NCBI GenBank assembly: GCA_005784505.1
Contig: VCAZ01000021.1
Coordinates: 3,847,308-3,911,307 of the forward strand
DNA length: 64,000 nucleotides
Direction: 5' to 3'
Source of the DNA: Bagarius yarrelli
Lineage: Eukaryota > Chordata > Actinopteri > Siluriformes > Sisoridae
The notes under the pieces were generated by a model that was given only the letters and a program-made list of their open reading frames with translations, was not told the origin of the DNA and searched no databases. Position numbers and translations under genes: made by a program. Below, piece after piece: positions 48,003 through 61,200 of the stretch; within the stretch, counting starts at the first letter, position 1; each line of letters starts with the position of its first letter.

Positions 48003-51000
48003 CTGCGAGCCAGAAAAAAAAATGCATATCACTACAGACAAATATCTTTAAATTGAAACTGTTTTTTCATGAGAGCTGGTTTAGTAATGCAAACCAAATA
48101 TTATAACCTGAAAAGTTAAAAACAGGAACACTTACATCCCTTCTGAGGAATGAGACATTTTCTCTATAGTGGTTGTGTCCTAAAACAAAAAAAAGGAAAA
48201 GAATGCATATAAATACTACACAAGGCTGTAACTTTTTCACACATCTGAAAGAGAGCTAATATCTTGAATCAATGACACGACATAACTATTAAGGATTAGA
48301 TGCGAGTTCACGTAGCAGACCTCTTTCCCACGCTAAGAATGAAAGACTCTAGTGCGTGCACAAAGACAAAAGAGAGACAGTGAAGCTGTCAGCAATGAGA
48401 AGCCCCTGGTGCCCTCTTCACCTTGCCAAGTTGGCAGGGCCAAGAGGGGCATCTGCATGTGGACAATACGCCGCATGCGTCAGCCTACTAAACTCACCCC
48501 CTGCACACCAGGTGAGGGGGCGAGACGACCCGAATAAGGGACAAAAAAGAGACACTGCAGTTGATTATGTAAATGAGGTGTGCCTAGCTCTACCACTGAG
48601 GGACCTATTTATGAAGGGCTAAAGTGTGACTGATGGCTAATCCAGAAAAAGAATATTCACACTGATCCATGTGTATTAAAAATTAAAAAAAACTTTCAGA
48701 CTGCTACAAACATTGTGATGCATACAAGCCTTTGTTAAGTCTGTGGGGCAAAAGACATTAGTGCTCGCAAACGCCATCCAATTCTGACCGCTTTATGGAC
48801 GACTGAGATGATCTTACTAGGGATCAGCGGTCAAAAGTGTAATCACCAACACGAACAACTGGCATATCCTCCAGCCAGCCAAGTCTAATAATACTCCTTA
48901 TTAGACATTGTTGGGGTCAAAGGGTGGAACATATTCGTGGTTGGCGTGTGCCTACGTTCATGAGAAGTTCAATGTTATATTGTGCCGCAGTCCGAAAACA
49001 TAGACTGACTAGTATAGAAAATCCAAATTAAGCTGAAGAAAGCTTGTCTGCTGCCAAGAAGTGTATTTAAGGATATCCGGAGGCATAGGGACGTGTTAAT
49101 GTGATAACAACTGTGTTAAACAGCTACTTCTCCTGGAGGCCCAGCTTGTATATAATCAGATTTCGCTCATCACAGATATGTAATGGTCTGTGAGGCATGT
49201 AATAAAGATGGTTAGGGGTGTGACATTAGGAAAGAAGTACATGTACTGTTCCAAAACGGAACAAATGTAATTTAAAAAGCCGCATATGAATGTAACTTTG
49301 GATGTTCTGCACCAGGAGGCAGGCAAAGCTGTCGGCACAGCCCAGATCCTTTAAGTGTAAATCTACTGTAGGGACAAACAGCAAAGTTAAGCCTATTTTA
49401 AAATGGATGCATGGCATAACTCGATTAAGAGAATCTTTCTGAAAAAGATTTTAGTAGGTATGTTTTATATAGTATAGGTCAGTAGGTCAGTGTTTTATAG
49501 TATAGTAGGTCTGGTACTGTGGTTAATTTGTCAGTTGTATAGTATGGTTCTATATAGTATAGTAGGTCAGTGGTTAAGCTGTACTGGATTTCAGTAGGTA
49601 TGTTCTATATAGTATAGTAGGTCAGGTTTAGGTTATGTTGTTATATATAGATAGTAGGTCAGTGGTTAAGCTGTACTGGATTTCAGTTGGTATGTTCTAT
49701 GTAGTATAGTAGGTCAGTGGTTAAGATGTACTGGATGGATTTCAGTAGGATGTTATTATATTCTATATAGTAATAGTAGGGCTAGGTCCGTGTTCAGTGG
49801 TTAAGCTGTACTGGATTTCAGTAGGTATGTTCTATATAGTATAGTAGGTCAGTGGTTAAGCTGTACTGGATTTCAGTAGGTATGTTCTATATAGTATAGT
49901 AGGTCAGTGGTTAAGCTGTACTGGATTTCAGTAGGTATGTTCTATATAGTATAGTAGGTCCAGTGGTTAAGCTGTAACTAGTTTCAGTGTATGTTCTATA
50001 TAGTATAGTAGGTCAGTGGTTAAGCTGTACTAGATTTCAGTTGGTAGTTTTAAAGCTATAGATAGTATAGTAGGTCAGTGGTTAAGCTGTACTAGATTTC
50101 TATAGTATAGGTATGTTGTTATAGTTTAGTATATAGTAGTAGGGTCAGTGGTTAAGCTGTACTAGATTTTAGTAGGTATGTATGTTCTATATATATAGTA
50201 GGTCAGTGGTTAAGCTGTACTGGTTAGATTTTAGTAGGTATGTTCTATATAGTATAGTAGGTCAGTGGTTAAGCTGTACTGGATTTCAGTAGTAGTATGT
50301 TAGTAGGTATAGTATAGTAGTATAGTCAGTGGTTAAGCTGTACTGGATTTCAGTAGGTATGTCTATAGTATAGGGTAGTGTTCAGTGTTAGGTAGGTACT
50401 AGTTGTAGGTTACTATATAGTATAGTAGGTCAGTGGTTAAGCTGTACTGGATTTCAGTAGGTATGTTCTATATAGTATAGTAGGTCAGTGGTTAAGCTGT
50501 ACTGGATTTCAGTTGGTATGTTCTATATAGTATAGTAGGTCAGTGGTTGTTCTAAGTATAGTAGGTCTGTAAGCTGGATTTCAGTTGGTATGTTCTATAT
50601 AGTATAGTAGGTCAGTGGTTAAGCTGTACTGGATTTCAGTAGGTATGTTCTATATAGTATAGTAGGTCAGTGGTTAAGCTGTACTAGATTTTAGTAGGTA
50701 TGTTCTATATAGTATAGTAGGTCAGTGGTTAAGCTGTACTGGATTTCAGTAGGTATGTTCTATATAGTATAGTAGGTCAGTGGTTAAGCTGTACTGGATT
50801 TCAGTAGGTATGTTCTATATAGTATAGTAGGTCAGTGGTTAAGCTGTTGGACTGCTAACCAGATGCTCATAGGTTCGAAGGCCTTTAACCCCATATTGCT
50901 AAGTTTTTAAAAAGGGATAAATGTAAGTCGTTCTGGATAAGGGTGTCTGCCAAATTCTGTAAATGTAAATTTATCAACAGTATGAATAAAATTCGGTTGT

Positions 51001-54000
51001 TTTAAATATGGAATTTTGATTTGACACATGACTTTATTTAAATTTGGACTATGTTTAACTTAAATGATGTTAGACAAGTGCAGTTTACAATGTCTTTTTT
51101 TTTTTTTTTTTTTTTTAAAAGCATTTCAAAAGTCGTCACTTTCCGCCACTTTCGCATATGGCTGTCATACCTCAATGTCCCGGCGGGTGAATTAGGTCAT
51201 CCAGAAACTTTTCGCATAATGGAAAACACATACTAGAAATTCGGACATACTGCTCGCCTATGCGAATAAGGACAGAAACATTTACATTTCTGGCATTTGG
51301 TAGGCATTCTTTTCCAGATTTACATTTTTTTTAATCCACCGAGCTGTTACGGGTTGGGGTCTTGCCTTGAGACCCAGCACTCTCAGCTTGATGGTGCTGG
51401 GGATTAAACCATATACCACTTTTTCAACAATTTACTTAAATTTGTGTTTTTGTTCCAGTATCTCCTTGTTGTATATGAAATCATTTAAAACAACAAGTCC
51501 CTAATAATAGGCAAAACTAACACTGAAAAAAAATTCTATTTTATAAAAATAAAATGGGAAAATCATTAGGAACCATTCTGAAAAAAAAAAAGATTTTTTT
51601 ATAATAAAGGGTAAAGCTCTAGATAGAAGTGGACAAGATTTAGTAATGCAAATCAAAATAATGCTAGATAAAGATTGCTCTTTGTCGAAGTACATGGTCC
51701 TTTCTTCTGAATTTAACCAGGTCACACCCTAATCCTCTTTTCTCACATGAAGCTGTCAATCAAAGGCTCAAAGTCAAAAATGATTAGCATTCTGCACCAT
51801 CACAGTTCTTCATCCTTGTTTAACCAACAAAAAAAAACAAAAAAAAAAGAAAATCACAGATTTTTATGCATGCTTTCCAAGCCAGATTCCAGCAATTTTG
51901 TGGGCGCAAATCTGCATACTGACAGCCAGAATCATTAGGATGCGGGTACGTCTGGCAACTACAGACAGTGATGCTGTGAATGCGTGTCTGTGTGTGTGGT
52001 GCTTTGCAATGGACTCCCATATAGAGTGTAATCCTGTCTCATGAACAGTGGTCCCAGTTCTTGAAATCCTCCTCCACACTGACCGAGATAAATGAATGAG
52101 CGACAAACTGAACTGTCAGTCAATACTGAGTTACAGATCTGTGTGTATACAGTAAAAATTAAGCTTAAAAAAAGTTGTAATTGTTTTTGAGAAAGAGAAA
52201 GGAGATCAAGGCTGTCTTACAGAAAGGATTCCTGTGATTTGTGAGTAGAAGAGACTGCTCATTCCTCCAAACATAATCAATCCCATGAAGCAGGACATGC
52301 GCAAGAGCGCCAACTCGTGTTGGGCCGTAAATAACTCCTAAAAAAGAAAGAAAAAAAATGTTACAGCATAATCGAAATATCACATGCCTGCAACCATCTC
52401 TAATTTCTGTTCCAACACGTCAACTCACACACAGTCTTAAACAGAAATAGCATTTCCACAGGGCTCATTAGAAGCGGCATGTTGTTCCCGACAGCGATTC
52501 AATGCTTCATGTTTATTTGTCTGGCTTGAGGCTCTCTATGCCTGTATCAGTCCAAACACGCATCCCAATTCAGCATATTCCATAAAAAATTTGAGCGCTT
52601 CCATAGATAGTGCCTCTATCTCACCGGCACAGGCCCTTCTGTGTGCATACACTCCGCCTAACACATCTCAGCTGGGTTAGTTTACCTACACACATTGTGG
52701 CAAAACAAAAACCGAAAATGAGATACAGGCCAGTGAATGCTGCCAAGGAGATGGCTCAGTTGTTTCAGCTGTCACTGTGCATGCATTGATTAATCTGGGA
52801 GAGAACGAGTGGAAATTCATTAAATTAAGTGTTTAATAAGAGTGACCGGTAAGTACAGGAATGGCAACAGCTCATTCCAGACCCTTACTTTCACGCATTT
52901 TTAAAAATATCATAAAACGCGCAGGCACGACTATTAATAGAAAACGACAAGATTTTCAACTTTATCTGCTCAAAAGATGTCTAGATGTCCTTAAGATGTA
53001 CTAACCTACACTGTACATTAAGCACCTATCATCCAAAGTGTTTAAATGCATAAGGGGTAAAAATCCACACCCTGTTTATCTGTTTTGAAAGCCATTAATA
53101 TAATAGGAAAGCAAGACCTAACGAAAAGAAATGCTCAAGTAGAAGTGTTAGCGCAGTGGTTAAGGTGTTAGCCTCTTAATTAGAAGATCAGGTTTAATTC
53201 CCAGCATCACCAAGTTGCAAGGCTCTTAACCCCCAGTTGCTCAGTTGTATAAAAGGGATAAATGTAAGTCACTCTGGATAAGGGCGTCTGCCAAATACTG
53301 TAAATGTAAATGCCCAGAACAGATAATTGCAAGCTCTAAATTATATAGAGTAGACACTGATAATCGGTTTGTACCAATATTTTCGCTATTTTCTATATTG
53401 GTGTTGTTAGAGCCGATACACCAAAATACTATTACTATATACTATTATTATTTAAACATTGCGCATTGCGCAACAATATTGTACTGCAGCTTAAGGAGAG
53501 ACGATTTAACTACAGAGCCAGATTTGCTTTAATTAATATGTGTTTTTTGACATATCAGAAAATAATCTGGGGCCACTTAGAAACACTAAACTAACAAAGT
53601 ATTTTATGCTCTTAATTAGTTAACTAATTAAAACTGTTACCTTGTAAAGCTTTAATTTTATATTAAAGACCTTGCCGTAAGGACAGTGCCATTTATTCAA
53701 TACATTTTAGTATTTCTTTTAGTTTTATACTGAGGTGGAATTAAAAATTGTTTTGGACCTAAAATTACAATATAAAAAAAAAAATTATATAATTGTATAG
53801 TTATTTACGAGTCAATAAAGACAAAAAAACAAAACAAATATCGGTTATGTATATATATCATGATTGTTGATTGACAGTGCTGTTTTAGCATAGACCCGGA
53901 CAGAGCAGTGCTGCCAGATTGGGCAGGTTTTCCCCTAATTTTGTTTTGAGTTTAAAAATGGTTTCTTAACCTTTTTGGGGGCTGGTAGTATTTTTTTTAA

Positions 54001-57000
54001 TGAGCGGGTTTTACTCTGTAGTTGGTCTGGTGATTTTTAATAATAAACCTAAATGCATTCATGTTTGCGCAATTTATTTCTCACGGGGGGGGTCATCAAG
54101 GGTCAGTATAAAACAGATTTTGCTCTAAGAAGTTACGTCTGAAAAATAGTTGGTACCAAATATATTCGTGTCCCTGACTCACCACCAGGAGGAGTAGGTA
54201 TTTTTTTTTCTAATATTTGCAAGTCTTCTTTACTAATAATGCGCTACAATTAGCAGGTTTCATGATGAACGCAGCTGAAGTGTAAACTCCCAGTGAAAAT
54301 TATGTCATGTCATCTATTTTTTATGTAACCTTAACCCTAACCTTTTCAATATAACTGTTACAGAGGAACAAGACAGAAGCAAGAGAGAATAATAGTGACC
54401 TAGTGAGTAACTTACTAGTGTGGAATGAAGGCAGGAAGTAAGAAAAAAAGTTTTGGTTTTTCTAGGAGGCTCTTTACCACGTTCTGGAGGAGAACCGGAT
54501 AATCAGGCGACCAGGTCAGTAGCGGTGATTGTCTTATTACAAATTGTGTGTTGTCGGTAAAGATAACATGGAAACGCTACATTAAGCTTGCCTTTGTAGA
54601 TGGTTAAAAAATGGCGTCTGTTAATGATTAATAAGTAATTTTAAAACATATTGTAAATGGTTTTGGCAGTGGAAGCTCCCCACAGAACATAGGGGTGGGT
54701 GAACAGCGCTTATTAGCATTTTGTTTGTTTTATTAGCATTTATATGTTTTGTTTATATGTATACTAATAATTTGTAATTAAAGCACATTATAGACTTTTT
54801 AAAAAGACTCTAAAAAAGCAACTTGTGGGAAGAATTTCTATCGTGGTGATTTGACAAAACCTGTTACAATTTTGAATTGACATTTTGCATTCTATTACTA
54901 CATTTTTGATGCTCTTGTTTTTGGTGGTGGACAAGAGTCAGCATGGTCAATGCTGCTGTGTATGGGACCACATAGCTGCATCCCAGTCATTTGTGTTTCT
55001 ATTATTTTCAGCATAAACATTTTTAGCAGTTTGTGTTAAAGTAGCTTTGCTGAAGTATTGGACCAGGCAAGCTAGCCTTAAGCCTTGGATCTCTGTGTGA
55101 CCCTGACGCTGGGTTCACCAGTTGTCCTTCCTTAGACAGGTACTCATGACTGCGTACCTGGAACACTTAACAAGACTTGCTGTTTTGGAGATGCTATGAG
55201 CCAATTGTATATCCCTTACAATCTGGCACTTGTCAAAGTCACTCAGATTCTCAAGCTTACCTATTTTTGCTTCCACATATAAGCTTCAAAACTGTTTACC
55301 TGCTGCCTAATATATCCCACCCCTTAATATTTCCTTTCCTTGCCAGTGATTTTAATATTTTGCCTAATCGGTGCATTAATTTAAGATTATTCTACAGCTG
55401 AATGAAGTCATACCTTAAACACTTTTTTAAACCTGAATGAAATTTAATCCTTAAAACAAGGCACGCTATTGTAGCCTGCTCGTACCTTGTCCACTGAGAC
55501 TAGAGGCTGAAAGTAGTAGTATTGGCAGAAGTCCAACACGAGAGTGTACAGACTCAGGACCTGAGTGTAGAAACACAGCTGAAGAAAAAGCCAGTGGTTA
55601 TCTTCTCCAACGCAGTTATTAATCCTGCACAGACACACACAGACAGGTACAAAGTGTTATATCACCACAAACACACACAATAACTGAATAAAAATTCCCA
55701 AAAAATTAAAACTTTTCAGGTGTAATTGAATGGAATTGGGAAAAAACAGCTCTGGATAAAGAAGCTAAGTTGGAGCTTAATTCAAATAGCTGTAAAAAGA
55801 TATGGGCACTTTTTTCTGCCCTTCCTCTCTCTGGGCCATTACAGGCGATGACAGCAAGTCACGATTTACTGAATTCAGACAGACTGAGGCCTTCTTCAGT
55901 CATACTGTACCACTCCGCGCTGGGCTGGGAGTCACACGCTCCTCTGGTCATCTGATATCTCCTTCCCTTCATTTTACCTTTCTGTAGAAGCCTTATTAAC
56001 TTTGCGCACACACACACTTTATCGGGAACCTGTATAAAGGTCTTTTAAGGTAACATACTCAGGCTGGGGCAAAGGGTCAAATTCATAAAACTATTTTTTA
56101 TTACTGTGTAAAGGCTTAGCTGTTTTTTCTGTCTACCCTTTGTACCTGTGTTATTAAAGTTATTATAGGTATTTTTTGTCACTGTAAAGATTAATTTTAT
56201 AATACATAATATATTTTTTAAATTAAATAATTAGGCAAATGTTTACTGCTTTAAACTTTCCACCAATAAAAGTGGTGGTTATATTGTAGTGTGTGTTAAT
56301 TTAAAATTTCTATGTTAACAGATATTATTTTAGAGGTAATTCTAACCAGCAATCAGGTTAATCTGACAGAAGGGGACCAAATGTTTCTTTTTCTTGCCCA
56401 TTACAGTATTGCTCACATCATTGCTACACGGAGGTTGTTATTTAACATCTATAGCCTAAACATCTACAATATGAGATTAAATGTTAATTTAAAAAAAAGA
56501 CAAGTGCAAGATATTTTTTAGAATCATGGACGTAATTGCATTAATTAAATACAAATAGTCAAATTTATAAACCTAGGGGTTAAATCAATCTAATGTACTG
56601 GCAAGGGCCTCACAATTCGTTACATATCACAATACATGGGTCACGATACAATATCAATACAATATCACACAATCATGGTATACAGCACATACAAAACTAT
56701 AGAGGCCATGCTTGCTTCTAAGACAATGACTGCATGTGTCAGTGAGAACTACAGGAGTGGAGGAGGAAGTCGTTAGACACACACTGAAAATTTTAATTAA
56801 TTATCAACCTAAATGTAAATCAGTTTAAAACATGATCTAAATATGTATTAATACTAAAGAGTAGAATATCAATACACAATCGTGAAAGCAGTACGGAGAT
56901 AACACAGCTCTGTGCTCCATTATAACGTCATCTTTTATAAACTCACACCAATAAAAATATTTACAAATAAAGTGGTAAAATGTGTTCATGTGTTTAACTG

Positions 57001-58209
57001 CACCACTGCTAAGATGATACTACTGAGCCCTTGATAAAGACCCTTAACTCCTAACTGCTGTGTTTAAAAGATGAAGCCGCCATGCTCTTACCAGGGACAG
57101 TGGTGGTCCATTCGGCGCACGCAGTGTCCACAGCGACTGCAGTGGTGTGACCTCTTTGGCCTCATAAGATTGCATTTATTGCACAATTCCCATTGATCAC
57201 GCTCTACAACGAATCACAAAGAGGAACCCAGCAAATATTACCAACCAGGACATTCTTTAAGAAAGACCAGAAGCAAATGTTTCCACACAGTAAGGATTAA
57301 TAAAGTCCTATATTATATAGAACATACAAAAGATCATGCCTGCCGGGAGCACACCCCAGAGATGTGAGGCAAATGAGACTAACCATGCCATAATTATCTT
57401 GGGAACAATTTTAGGTGATAAAATCCGTGTCGTAATTCCAACATTACTCACAACTACTATTATTTAATTAAGTTATTACCTCCATGTTATTTACCTGAAG
57501 TCACATTTGACCTTACATGACCTGACCCATATCTGGTCAGATGCCTCTATTGCTTCAAGGATAATTGCTAATGCCGTTACAACTAAAGGGCGTGTGCTAC
57601 TCTCAAACACATTCCCCTCCACCTCCAAGCTGTACTAGCTTATCACTATGCAAATAAAGTGATGATCTCCTGTCTGATAATATTATAGCTTTCACAAATC
57701 CCATAGTAGTCCTATTATCTAGGTGATAGACGAATGTCGTTTCTATGTACCTTTTAACTTTACTTTTTTTTTTCCTGGAAAACGTTTTTTTTTTCTACTA
57801 ATATGATCAGTTACCAAGAAACACTTTGCATCCTTGGGTGCCGAGTGCGCTTTAAAAGTAAAGATAGTCTTTAATCGATGTGTTGTAACAATTGGTCATG
57901 TCTTGTGAGCGTGCAATCAGAGCAGCAGCGTCCTCTGCTGGTGTGCATGTAAAACTTAATAAGAGGTTCAAGACAACCTCTGAGTATATTTTTTAATGCT
58001 TATCGAATTACAAAAAAAACAAAAAAAAACATTGCAGACACAAATGTGTAAACTGCACCAGATGATATGAATGTGAATACAAACAGTTAAGCTTGATGTC
58101 AATTCTAAGATAAAGAATAATGTCTATTACCTTTAATTGATATGACCAAGTTCAACAAGTTTACAGTGGCACACTACTGACGTTTTTTAATATATATATA
58201 TATATATAT

Positions 58210-58250
<41 letters not shown>

Positions 58251-61200
58251 TATATATATATATATTATATTATTTTCCATTTGGCGCATCATTAAATGAA
58301 AAATATGTCCAAGACGACTATGAACTCTTCAGCAGCTATAAACCTGTACCAGGCAAGAATGGGACTAAATTCCGACAGCAAAACTCCAGAAACTCATAAC
58401 CCATAACGATTCCCAGACGTCTTTATACTACACTATGCCCCATCTCAACATTTTTAAGACCAGTAGCAGGCATCATATTTCATTTTGTGCATAAAATTGT
58501 CAGATTTCTCATTTTAAAGATTTCTTATGTTATCTATGTTCTATTGGTAATAAAATTCTGCCTCGTGTGATTTGCAAGTCTTTTAGTTTTCATTTAATTT
58601 AAATGTAAGATATTTAGATAAATACACACCAGGTTTTAGCACTAGATTCCGCTGTTTAGTTAGAGCGGGGGGGGGGGACTTTTTTGTCAGCCGACCCTTT
58701 AACCATTAATTTATTTAAAGATTTTAAGTATAAATTTCAATAGCACATTTGTATGTTTACTTCAGAAACATTTATTATTTAACCCTTTAAATGTTGTAAT
58801 CAGTAGTACAAGCTACATCTGAACATATAGAATTTAAACATGTTTTATTTCCAAATGTCTTCTCAAGAAAGCTGGTTTCATACATTCTTTTTACAGTTTC
58901 TTCGGACAGATAACGCAGACGGGAGAAGACTTGCCATTAGCACTGTCTATGCATGTAAAGCCGAATTTGATGATAGTCCTCATTGTACTTACGGTCCTTT
59001 TTTTTGCTTTATTTGTGCATTAAATAAACCCGTCTATGTTGCGTGTCACATGACAAGTTAAACTAATAATTTATATTTTTGTTAGTAATTTTTATTTAAC
59101 CTATTACTTGTTTATAATTATAATTAAATTATCTGATTTTCAACAACTCACGAACATCACAAACCCCAGTTTGGGAAACTCTGAGTTACAGTGTTCACTT
59201 ATTTTCTTACAAAGCACAGACAGTACTGACGGTATTTGTCCAGGACAATTCACTTATCGCATTTCTCCAAATGAACAGTTTAGGGTTAAAGTCCTTGCCC
59301 AAAGGCCCTGCTGTAGCAACATGGTGGTCCTGTGATTTTAGCATTTTACCTCAACCACAGTGTCCAAGACAAAACATTTTACTTTGGTTTTGCTAATAAT
59401 TATTATCAAAAACATCTAATTATTAGATCAACTGTATAGCAACATTTGATGTATGGATTTGGCTTCTGCTTTTTAAAGAGAATGTCATGTTCAACTGGTT
59501 AAACTGGAAATGCCATCAGTTAGTTGGTTACCTGTTAAAGGGATTTTAGGGTCTTGAGCAAGTCGTCCTGGGTCCGCCGTGGAAGCTCTCATCAACGCAG
59601 TCACACACAAAAACGACGCTAGATAATAAACTTAAAACAGACAGAAAAAGATTACCTTCCGACAGCTAGCTTGTAATAAATAAAATAAATCAATTGAACA
59701 CGTGCTATTAGGGCTGCAAAATATCGTTTCAGCATCGACATGGCAATGTGTGTATCTGCAATAGTCCCACTGCAGGATGTGTAATGTAAAGTGTGGATTA
59801 TAGTCGACTGCGCTACAGTTCAGAAAGCTGGTGATTTGTGAATCAATTGCAAAGTTTTTAACAGAGTGAAAGTTTAGCATTTGCACGTTATTTTAATTTT
59901 TGTTACTGTATAAACATTTCAAGGAACCTTTCAATCTCCAAAAAAGTCGTCTTTAAGAAGCTCATCAGCTAATTACCAAGCCTTTCGTAAGATATGCTTG
60001 GGGAGTGAAAAATCAGGATAAACACCTTTGCAGGTTTGTCATTTACAGGAACATCACACATGCAAAAATGCTGGGTGGGTTTGCTTAGTTGCAAAAAAAA
60101 ACCAACAGCCTGAAAAACCAGATAACAGGGTGATAACATCGGACAGACTAAACTTCTTCCTCTGTCTTGGTACAACTGGACAAACCACTTTAAAAAGAGT
60201 GTGAGTCTTGTCATGCACCTTAAAAGAAGTGTTTTAAAGCTATTTTAAAGTCGAGGTCTTTGCGTACCAAAAGATTCAAAAGAACATAATAAAGCACTGC
60301 GCTCTGTCAAGAGATTACTCATTACGCATACTAGTATACTAAAAGATTTCAAGCATTATTTTTGGTGAAAGCTTCACCCAGCACAGAGCCTCGTTTTAAA
60401 TGTTTTCTATAGTAAATACCAGGTGATAAAACAAGATAGTTAATCCATGTGATTTTTCTCCTGGTTACGAAGCCCGGAATAGCTAAATCTATATTTAATT
60501 ACACAGGCCAGAATGTAAAGGACAACAAATATCAACACACATGCCATCAGCAGTAATTTGAGTGACAAGCCTACCCCTGTTTTGGGCAACAATTGGTTGA
60601 TAAGTTGTTTTAAGGACAGACATGTACAATAAGACAGTTAAAAAGATTTAAATATATGTTATATGGTGTTAGCTATAAACAAAACGTTATGCAGGTTTAA
60701 TTTCTAGTAAAGCGGGGCATTGCTTAGTGACCAAACATCATGGCCAGTCAATGGAACTGAATGATACACATCCATATACACACTATTACATCAGTGTCTT
60801 CACTACATCTTAGAGTAGATATAAAAACAAGCTGAATTCTGGGTTTGACTCTAAAGAAAAGAGAAAGGAAGATGCATTATTATGATGAAAAGCTTATGGA
60901 ACTGCTTATGATGCAAAGCACTACAGATACACGGTAACAAGAGGAGGTATGGCTGTCCATAGAACTGATTCACTTCCCTTTACTTAACAACCAACTGCAG
61001 CGGATAGATAAAAATTCTGAATTGTGCTAGAACTGTGGCATTAAAAGTGTCTAAATGACTTAAAAAAAACCATCATTCCATACCAACTAGGAAAGTGTTA
61101 CAGAATTACCCCACTTAAAAGGCGAGGTCAAGCTTATGTCATGCAGGACCTTTACAGTCACATATTGTAGAACGGTTATTCCGTACAATGGAGACATATG

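Larger units (their letters stand above)
48180..52220 (-). other. zdhhc21: zdhhc21 intron 5
   Basis: 4.0 kb. It holds a CpG-containing segment at 48340-48540 with NFI half-sites, the 55-bp minisatellite (49449-50829), a SINE joined to its end (50830-50970), and an inverted SINE remnant (51278-51425). No further exon. Confidence 0.85.

Noticed and set aside
50830..50880. tRNA gene at the SINE heads
   Set aside because: A- and B-box motifs are present but no acceptor stem or cloverleaf forms; these are SINE heads.
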